A stretch of 5,801 bases of DNA, taken from assembly GCA_023653245.1 (NCBI GenBank), contig JAMNXK010000161.1, positions 1 to 5,801 of the forward strand. Direction: 5' to 3'. The stretch's first letter is position 1; each line of letters begins with the position of its first letter. The translations under genes were made by a program, and so were the position numbers. Source of the DNA: Tagaea sp. (lineage in GTDB: Bacteria; Pseudomonadota; Alphaproteobacteria; CACIAM-22H2). Positions 1-5,801 of the stretch are shown here, one piece after another. Under the pieces are notes generated by a model. It did no database searches. It had not been told where the DNA came from and worked only from the letters and a program-made list of their open reading frames with translations.

Positions 1-1029
1 GGCGCCCGCCGCGTGACGTTGCGCGACGTCGCCCGCAAAGCGGGGACGACGACCATGACGGTGTCGAACGTGCTCAACGGCCGGCGCGACCAAGTCGGCG
101 CGGACACCGCCCGGCGCGTGCTCGCGGCCAGCGACGCGCTCGGCTACCGGCCGCTGGCGGCGGCGCGCCAGCTGCGCGCGGCCAAGCGCATGGCGATCGG
201 CGTGGTGATCGTCGATCCGTCGCCATACTACCTGTCCGACCCGTTCACGGCGGCGCTGCTCGCCGGCCTCAACGAGGCGCTGGCGCGCGCGGGCTACAGC
301 CTGATTTTGCGCGGCGTGCCGGCACCCGCTTTGGGCGACGTGCCGATGCTGCGCCATGTCGAGTGCGACGGCATGTGCCTGGTCGCCTCGGGCCCGGCGA
401 AAGATCGCAAGCGGATCCTGGCGCGCGTGACGTCGCTGTCGGTGCCCGTGGTGGTGATCCAGGACGAGGGCGCGCCCGGCGACGTGTGCTCGGTGATGCT
501 CGACGACGCGGGCGGCGCCGACGCGATCGCGCGCCACCTGGCGACGGCGGCGTCGCGGCGCGTGGCCATGCTGGTCCCCCGCGTGGAGTGGCCCGCCATG
601 CTCCGGCGCGAAGCGGCGGTGCGCAAAGTCTTTCCGGACGTCGAAATCCTGCGCTGCGCCGACGAAAGTTTCGCGGCCACGCAAGCTACGCTCGCCGCCC
701 ATCTCGACGCGCGCGGCGCGCCCGACGCGCTGATCGCCGGCAACGACCGCATGGCGCTGGCCGCCTTGGGCTTGTTCGCGGCGCGCGGAATCTCCGTGCC
801 GGAGCGCGTGCGCGTGACCGGCTTCAACGGCCTGGAGAACCATCACTACGCCACGCCGCCGCTCACCACCGTGTTCTCGCCCGCCTTCCATCTGGGCGAG
901 ACCGCCGCCGACGCCCTCGTCCGGCGCTTGGCCGAGGGCCGCTTCGAATTCCGCCGGCGCGTGCTGCCGGTGCGTTTCGCCGCCGAACTTTCCTCGCAAC
1001 CCGTTCCGCAACAGGGAGACAGAAAATGA
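1..1029 (+). CDS. LacI-family transcriptional regulator (5' end possibly beyond window)
   Basis: DNA-binding repressor or activator of the LacI/GalR family, expected to control the downstream transporter. Numbering from the GTG at position 13 (338 residues): the helix-turn-helix covers about residues 2-22, with TVSNVLNG as the recognition-helix end. A hinge helix follows at about 48-57 (AARQLRA). A periplasmic-binding-protein-like effector domain runs from about 61 to 330, including the DPF...AGLNEALARAGY segment (76-95), GNDRMALAALGL (243-254) and the terminal PPLTTV block (282-287). Length matches the family. The frame is open to base 1 (Gly-Ala-Arg-Arg before the GTG) and no clear ribosome-binding site precedes position 13, so the true start may lie upstream; GTG-13 is the first start visible and already gives a full domain. 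The usual Gly-Phe-Asp-Asp motif reads Gly-Phe-Asn-Gly (270-273). The stop overlaps the start of the binding-protein gene, so the two are probably co-transcribed and the regulator may control its own operon. The effector cannot be told from sequence. Confidence 0.93.
   Translation, partial: GARRVTLRDVARKAGTTTMTVSNVLNGRRDQVGADTARRVLAASDALGYRPLAAARQLRAAKRMAIGVVIVDPSPYYLSDPFTAALLAGLNEALARAGYSLILRGVPAPALGDVPMLRHVECDGMCLVASGPAKDRKRILARVTSLSVPVVVIQDEGAPGDVCSVMLDDAGGADAIARHLATAASRRVAMLVPRVEWPAMLRREAAVRKVFPDVEILRCADESFAATQATLAAHLDARGAPDALIAGNDRMALAALGLFAARGISVPERVRVTGFNGLENHHYATPPLTTVFSPAFHLGETAADALVRRLAEGRFEFRRRVLPVRFAAELSSQPVPQQGDRK
1014..1018 (+). promoter_or_regulatory. Ribosome-binding site of the solute-binding protein gene
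   Basis: GGGAG lies 7 nt before the ATG at 1026, inside the last codons of the regulator gene. It is a good Shine-Dalgarno match at normal spacing. It supports the ATG at 1026 as the true start rather than any earlier start in the same frame, which is open much further upstream. Confidence 0.8.
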
Positions 1030-2594
1030 AAAATCTCAAGACGTCGCTTTCCGCGTTTGCACTGGCGACCGCCTTCGCCGGTGCGGCGCAAGCCCAAGGC
1101 TTCACCTGTCCGCGCACCGGCGGCGAGCTGATCTTCGCGCTCGAAAGCCAAGTGCCCGGCCTCGACCAGCACGCCTCGAACTCCTCGGCGACGCGAAACG
1201 TCGCCATGAACATCTTCGAGACGCTGGTCACGCGCGACGAGAACATGAATCCCGTGCTCGAACTCGCCGACACGATGACGCTGAGCCCCGACGGCCTGAC
1301 CTATACGTTCCGTCTGCGCCAGGGCATCCAGTTCCACAACGGCAAGACGATGACCTCGGCCGACGTGGCCGCGTCGTTCGACCGCTACAAGCGCCTGGGC
1401 ATCGACCGCTCGATCCTCGATCCGGTGGCGCGCTGGGAGACGCCCGACGCCAACACCTTCGTCTTGGTGCTGACCGAGCGCCGGCCGCTGTTCTTGGAGG
1501 CGCTGTCCTCCTTCACCGTGCCCATCGTCATCATTCCGGCGGAGAACGCGAACGCACCCGCCGGCCAGTTGCCGACGGTCGGCACGGGCCCGTTCCGGTT
1601 GGACGAGTTCCGCGCCGACAGCCATGTGCGCCTGCGCCGCAACGACGCCTATCGTCCGGACGCGCGGCACGCGGAGATGAAGGGCTTCGGCGGCGCCAAA
1701 CGCGCTTGCGTCGATACGGTCATGATCCGGATGATGTCCGAAGCCGCCGCGCGCACCGCGGCCCTCGAAGTCGGCGAAGTTCATGGCGTGGAAGACGTGC
1801 CGGCGGCTTCGCAGCGCCGCTTGGCCGCCAACAACGCGATCAAGTTGGCGCGGCTGGAGACGTTCTGGATGAACGTCGTCTATCCGAACTTCTCGGCCCC
1901 GCCGACCGACAATCCGAAAGTCCGCCAGGCGATCCTCGCTTCGCTGAATTTCGAGGACATCATGGAGGCGGCCACCGAAGGCCAATACAAGCTCAATCCC
2001 GGCTTCCAGTATCCCGGCATGCAGTACTTCACCGACGCGGGCAAGGAGCTGCTGAACCAGAAGAACCCGGCGCGCGCGCGCGAGTTGCTGCGCGAAGCGG
2101 GGTATCGCGGCGAGAAGGTGGTGCTGCTCACCAACCGGCAATTCCCGGTCATGTACAACACCTCGCTGGTGATGGCCGAGCAGATGAAGGCCGCGGGCAT
2201 CAACGCCGAACTCGAAGTGCTCGACTGGCCGGCGGCGTTGCAAAAGAGCCAGCGCGAGACCACTGGATGGAATTTCTTCCACACCGGCTGGATCACGGTG
2301 ATCGCGCTCGGCGGTCCGCAGACCTTGCGCCAAATGGCCGAGCCCAGTCCGGTGTTCAAGCCGCGCGACAACCGCGTCGATCCGGCGTTCATGGCCGCGT
2401 TCAACGAGGTGAACACCGCACCCGAACTCGCCCAGCGTCAGGCGGCCTTCGCGCGCGCGCAGCGTATCGCGATCGAACAGGTGATGGCGATTCCCTTCGG
2501 CGTGGCGCCGAAGACCCAAGCCGTGCGCGCCAATGTCGAGAACTACAAGCCCTACTACAACACGCGCTTCTCCAACGTCTGGATCCGGCAGTAA
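1026..2594 (+). CDS. Periplasmic solute-binding protein, family 5 (DppA/OppA type)
   Basis: Extracytoplasmic binding component of the ABC importer encoded downstream; it captures the solute in the periplasm and hands it to the permeases. The 522-residue length is normal for this family. Residues 1-23 are a classic Sec signal peptide: Lys2 and Lys5, a hydrophobic alanine-rich core, and Ala-Gln-Ala before a likely cleavage after Ala23. There is no lipobox, so it should be soluble rather than a lipoprotein. SBP_bac_5 hallmarks are LSPDGLTYTFRLRQGIQFHNG (86-106) followed by TSADVAASFDRY (110-121), GTGPFRLDEF (186-195), and NPKVRQAILASLNFEDI (296-312). It has only two cysteines, Cys28 and Cys228, both in the mature protein and possibly a disulfide pair. 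The start is set by the signal peptide and by the Shine-Dalgarno at 1014. The ATG overlaps the regulator's TGA by 4 nt, which suggests translational coupling. The substrate is not readable from sequence: members bind peptides, nickel chelates, opines or oligosaccharides. Confidence 0.95.
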   Translation: MKNLKTSLSAFALATAFAGAAQAQGFTCPRTGGELIFALESQVPGLDQHASNSSATRNVAMNIFETLVTRDENMNPVLELADTMTLSPDGLTYTFRLRQGIQFHNGKTMTSADVAASFDRYKRLGIDRSILDPVARWETPDANTFVLVLTERRPLFLEALSSFTVPIVIIPAENANAPAGQLPTVGTGPFRLDEFRADSHVRLRRNDAYRPDARHAEMKGFGGAKRACVDTVMIRMMSEAAARTAALEVGEVHGVEDVPAASQRRLAANNAIKLARLETFWMNVVYPNFSAPPTDNPKVRQAILASLNFEDIMEAATEGQYKLNPGFQYPGMQYFTDAGKELLNQKNPARARELLREAGYRGEKVVLLTNRQFPVMYNTSLVMAEQMKAAGINAELEVLDWPAALQKSQRETTGWNFFHTGWITVIALGGPQTLRQMAEPSPVFKPRDNRVDPAFMAAFNEVNTAPELAQRQAAFARAQRIAIEQVMAIPFGVAPKTQAVRANVENYKPYYNTRFSNVWIRQ

Positions 2595-2603
2595 CCCCGG
2601 AAA

Positions 2604-2631
2604 GGCGGGCCCGGCTTCGGCCGGGCCCGTT
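2604..2631 (+). promoter_or_regulatory. Intercistronic GC-rich stem-loop between binding protein and permease genes
   Basis: GGGCCCGGC (2607-2615) and GCCGGGCCC (2620-2628) form a perfect stem around a TTCG loop. It is extended by a C-G pair (2606/2629) and two possible G-U pairs (2605/2630, 2604/2631). A UUCG loop closed by C-G is an especially stable RNA tetraloop. It begins 9 nt after the TAA of the binding-protein gene, and its last Watson-Crick pair ends 13 nt before the permease ATG. No T-run follows, so a standard intrinsic terminator is unlikely. In comparable importer operons such hairpins protect the upstream message from 3' decay or partly reduce downstream expression, so that binding protein exceeds permease. 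That role is inferred here. Confidence 0.75.
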
Positions 2632-2642
2632 CGGGTTCGTCC

Positions 2643-3587
2643 ATGTTCGCTTTCATGATCAAACGGCTGCTGCACGCCATCCCGATCCTGGCGATCGTGA
2701 GCTTGATCTCGTTCGCGCTGATCAAGCTCGTGCCCGGCGATCCCGCCGTGGTGATGGGCGGCACCAACGCGACCGAAGCCGAGATCGACCAGATCCGCCG
2801 CAATCTCGGTCTCGACGCGCCGTGGTATTCGCAGATCGCGACGTTCTACTGGAACCTGCTGCACGGCGATCTGGGGCGCTCGCTGCTGCTGGGCGTGCCG
2901 GTCGCCGACGCGATCGTCGAACGCCTGCCGGCGACGCTGTGGGTCGCTTCCTACGCGATGGTGCTGACCATCGTGCTGGGTCTCGCCACCGGCATCGTGG
3001 CGGCGTTGCGCCACAACACATGGGTCGATCAACTCGCCACCACGGTCGCGTTGATCGGCGTGTCGCTGCCGAATTTCTGGCTCGGCCTGGTGATGATCGT
3101 GCTGTTCTCGGTGCATCTGGGATGGCTGCCCACGTCGGGCTTCGTCGATCCGGCCATCGACGTCGCGGGCTTTCTGCGCACCGCGACGATGCCGGCGGTG
3201 GCGCTGGCCATGCTGCAGATCGGCCTGCTCGCGCGCATCACCCGCTCGGCGATGCTCGAAGTGCTGCGCCAGGATTACGTGCGCACGGCGCGCGCCAAGG
3301 GCCTGCCGGAGTACGTGGTGATCCTCAAGCACGCTTTGGCGAACGCGATGATCCCGATCGTCACGGTGATCGGGCTCATCTTCTCGGTGCTGATATCCGG
3401 CTCGATCGTGATCGAGACGATCTTCACCGTACCCGGCATGGGGGCGCTGCTCGGCAACGCGATCCTGCGGCGCGACTATCCGATGATCCAAGGCGGGCTG
3501 CTGTTCGTGGCGGCCGCGCTGATGCTCCTCAACTTGATGGTCGACATGCTCTACGCGTGGTGCGACCCGCGCGTAAGGGTGAAATGA
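2643..3587 (+). CDS. ABC transporter permease, DppB/OppB type
   Basis: Inner-membrane channel subunit of the importer, expected to pair with the next gene product. The 314-residue length is normal for the family. The N-terminal pattern KRLLHAIPILAIVSLISFAL leads into KLVPGDPA (28-35), the typical OppB/DppB opening: transmembrane helix 1, then the periplasmic segment with NLGLD and the HGDLGRS block (74-80). Further hydrophobic helices lie at about 100-121, 135-157, 180-198, 236-256 and 283-303. The cytoplasmic EAA-type loop that docks on the ATPases is DYVRTARAKGL (211-221), continuing to the NAMIP at 234-238. The ATG at 2643 has no clear Shine-Dalgarno, only a short G run at 2633-2635. A second in-frame ATG at 2655 (Met5) would give an equally family-like N-terminus, so the start is uncertain by four residues. 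It ends in an overlap with the second permease gene. Confidence 0.95.
   Translation: MFAFMIKRLLHAIPILAIVSLISFALIKLVPGDPAVVMGGTNATEAEIDQIRRNLGLDAPWYSQIATFYWNLLHGDLGRSLLLGVPVADAIVERLPATLWVASYAMVLTIVLGLATGIVAALRHNTWVDQLATTVALIGVSLPNFWLGLVMIVLFSVHLGWLPTSGFVDPAIDVAGFLRTATMPAVALAMLQIGLLARITRSAMLEVLRQDYVRTARAKGLPEYVVILKHALANAMIPIVTVIGLIFSVLISGSIVIETIFTVPGMGALLGNAILRRDYPMIQGGLLFVAAALMLLNLMVDMLYAWCDPRVRVK
3575..3579 (+). promoter_or_regulatory. Ribosome-binding site of the second permease gene
   Basis: AAGGG (within TAAGGG) lies in the last codons of the first permease gene. It is 7 nt before the ATG at 3587 and only 4 nt before the ATG at 3584, so spacing favours the second of the two tandem ATG codons. 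Confidence 0.6.
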
Positions 3588-4420
3588 TGGCCGGGCTGCG
3601 CCGCCTCGCGCGCAACCGCGCTTTCGTCCTCGGCGGCGCGCTGGTCGCGTTCGCCGTGCTGGCGGTGCTGCTTGCCCCCTGGATCGCCCAGCACGAGCCC
3701 AACCGCATGGCGATCCGCATGCGCTTCCGCCCGCCCTCGGCGGAGTTCTGGTTCGGCACCGACAATCTGGGGCGCGACATGTTCTCGCGCGTGCTGCATG
3801 GCGGGCGGCTGTCGTTCGAGATCGGGATCTGGGTGGTGGCGCTGAACGCGGCGATCGGCGTGCCGATGGGGGCGCTCGCGGGCTATTTCCGCGCGCTCGA
3901 CGGCGCGCTGATGCGTTTCGCCGACGCGCTGATGGCCTTCCCGTCGGTGCTGCTGGCCATCGGCATCGCGGCGGCTCTGGGTCCGTCGGCGACGACGGTG
4001 GTGATCGCGCTGGCGGTCGTCTACATCCCGCGCACCGCGCGCATCGTGCGCGCCAGCGTGATGGTGGTGCGCGAGCTCGACTACGTGCAGGCGTCGCGCG
4101 CCGCGGGTGCCGGCGACGCCCATATCCTGCTGCGCCACATCCTGCCCAATTGCATGGCGCCGCTGCTGGTGCAGCTCAGCTTCGTCTTCGCGTACGCCGT
4201 GCTGTCCGAAGCGGTGCTGAGTTTTCTGGGCTTGGGCGCGCCGCCGACCCAGCCGAGCTGGGGGATTCTGATCGCCGAAGGGCGCTCCTATATCCGCGAG
4301 GCCTGGTGGCTCACCGTGATGCCGGGCGTGGCGATCGCGGTGACGGTGCTGGGTCTCAACCTTTTGGGCGACGGGTTGCGCGACGTGCTCGACCCGCGCC
4401 TCAAGATCGAGCACGGCTAG
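3587..4420 (+). CDS. ABC transporter permease, DppC/OppC type
   Basis: Second inner-membrane channel subunit, forming the heterodimeric pore with the DppB-type protein. It has 277 residues from the ATG at 3587. Family markers in order are an N-terminal membrane helix (about 12-34); the periplasmic block FGTDNLGRDMFSRVLHGGRLS (56-76), near-diagnostic for DppC/OppC; membrane helices at about 77-98, 110-131, 135-148, 190-210 and 241-260; the EAA-type ATPase-docking loop DYVQASRAAGAGDAHILLRH (165-184); SFLGLGAPPTQPSWG (212-226); and the C-terminal GDGLRDVLDPRL (261-272). Two ATG codons are in tandem at 3584 and 3587. The first overlaps the upstream TGA by 4 nt and adds one Met. The second is better spaced from the Shine-Dalgarno at 3575. 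Either way translation is probably coupled to the first permease, as suits a 1:1 pair. The TAG stop abuts the ATPase start with no gap. Confidence 0.95.
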   Translation: MAGLRRLARNRAFVLGGALVAFAVLAVLLAPWIAQHEPNRMAIRMRFRPPSAEFWFGTDNLGRDMFSRVLHGGRLSFEIGIWVVALNAAIGVPMGALAGYFRALDGALMRFADALMAFPSVLLAIGIAAALGPSATTVVIALAVVYIPRTARIVRASVMVVRELDYVQASRAAGAGDAHILLRHILPNCMAPLLVQLSFVFAYAVLSEAVLSFLGLGAPPTQPSWGILIAEGRSYIREAWWLTVMPGVAIAVTVLGLNLLGDGLRDVLDPRLKIEHG

Positions 4421-5406
<986 letters not shown>

Positions 5407-5410
<4 letters not shown>

Positions 5411-5801
5411 ATTTGCTGAAGGTCGAAGGGCTGACCAAGCACTTCCCGGTGTCCGAAGGCGCGTGGTTCGAACGCGGCGCCGGAATCGTGCGGGCGGTGG
5501 ATGGCGTGGACTTCGCGGTCGATGCGGGCGAGAGCCTGGGCGTGGTCGGCGAATCCGGCTGCGGCAAATCGACGACCGGGCGGTTGATCTTGCGCCTGAT
5601 CGAGCCGACCGGCGGCAAGGTCGAATTCGAGGGGCGCGACCTGCTCGCGCTGCCGCCCGCCGAGATGCGCGCGATGCGCAAGTCGTTGCAGATCGTGTTC
5701 CAGGATCCGCAAGCCTCGCTCGATCCGCGCATGAGCGTGGAGGAGATCGTGCTCGAACCCTTGATCGTGCAAGGGGCCAAGCGCGGGCCCGCTCTGGCCA
5801 A
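5407..5801 (+). CDS. ABC transporter ATP-binding protein, DppF/OppF type (3' end beyond window)
   Basis: Second cytoplasmic ATPase of the importer, the partner of the DppD-type subunit. Only the first 131 codons are in the window and the frame is still open at the edge. The translation starts [15 protein letters not shown]. Visible motifs are AVDGVDFAV (30-38), Walker [10 protein letters not shown] (48-56) followed by [14 protein letters not shown], and the Q-loop with Gln99 in [15 protein letters not shown]. The Cys inside Walker A, the insertion before AVDGV and the [12 protein letters not shown] block are typical of DppF/OppF rather than DppD. The signature, Walker B and C-terminal parts lie outside. 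The start is the GTG that overlaps the previous gene's TGA by 4 nt, supported by the GGAGG at 5397. Overlap coupling suits equal production of the two ATPases. Confidence 0.94.

Noticed and set aside
363..1025. In-frame upstream extension of the binding-protein gene through the regulator gene
   Set aside because: The extension is an Arg/Gly/Ala-rich out-of-frame reading of the regulator. The signal peptide and Shine-Dalgarno place the start at 1026.
2071..2082. Alternating CG repeat (six CG units), possible Z-DNA or simple repeat
   Set aside because: It encodes Ala-Arg-Ala-Arg within the binding protein and is ordinary for this base composition; similar short runs occur elsewhere.
2604..2640. 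Intrinsic transcription terminator after the binding-protein gene
   Set aside because: The stem is strong but is followed by GTTCGGGTTCG rather than a T-run, and the genes beyond are needed to complete the same importer.
846..3491. Very long open frame on the - strand (881 codons) opposite the binding-protein and first permease genes
   Set aside because: It lies antisense to two well-supported genes. Its product is rich in Arg, His, Asp and Gly with no recognisable domain. Long antisense frames are expected in GC-rich DNA where stop codons are rare.
1706..3583. In-frame upstream extension of the second permease gene
   Set aside because: It is an out-of-frame reading of the binding-protein and first permease genes. 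The family N-terminus and ribosome-binding site place the start at 3584 or 3587.

Overview
The window is GC-rich, with strong G/C preference at third codon positions. It is almost fully coding on the + strand and reads as a piece of a proteobacterial chromosome. Codon use, protein style and gene order suggest an alphaproteobacterium (Rhodospirillales or Rhizobiales-like), but no marker gene is present to fix the taxon.

Layout: (1) a LacI-family transcriptional regulator, with its 5' end at or beyond the left edge; (2) an exported family-5 (SBP_bac_5, DppA/OppA-type) solute-binding protein, starting in a 4-nt overlap with the regulator's stop; (3) a 48-nt gap holding a perfect GC-rich stem-loop with a UUCG tetraloop; (4) a DppB-type permease; (5) a DppC-type permease, overlapping it; (6) a DppD-type ATPase starting on the base after the permease stop; (7) a DppF-type ATPase starting at a GTG that overlaps the previous stop by 4 nt and cut by the right edge. 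There is no other non-coding stretch of note, and I see no RNA gene, mobile element, CRISPR array or attachment site.

Together the genes encode a complete dipeptide/oligopeptide/nickel-type ABC importer. The binding protein captures the solute in the periplasm, the two permeases form the membrane channel, and the two ATPases power it. The regulator appears to be part of the same transcription unit. A LacI-type regulator usually senses a sugar, a sugar derivative or a nucleobase, so the substrate may be carbohydrate-like rather than a peptide; this is inference. The operon promoter must lie upstream of the window, unless there is an internal one inside the regulator gene.

I do not see an undescribed system here. 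The region is a well-known transporter type. The points most worth a second look are the stem-loop between the binding protein and the permeases, the pairing of a LacI regulator with a Dpp-type importer, and several residue-level features.
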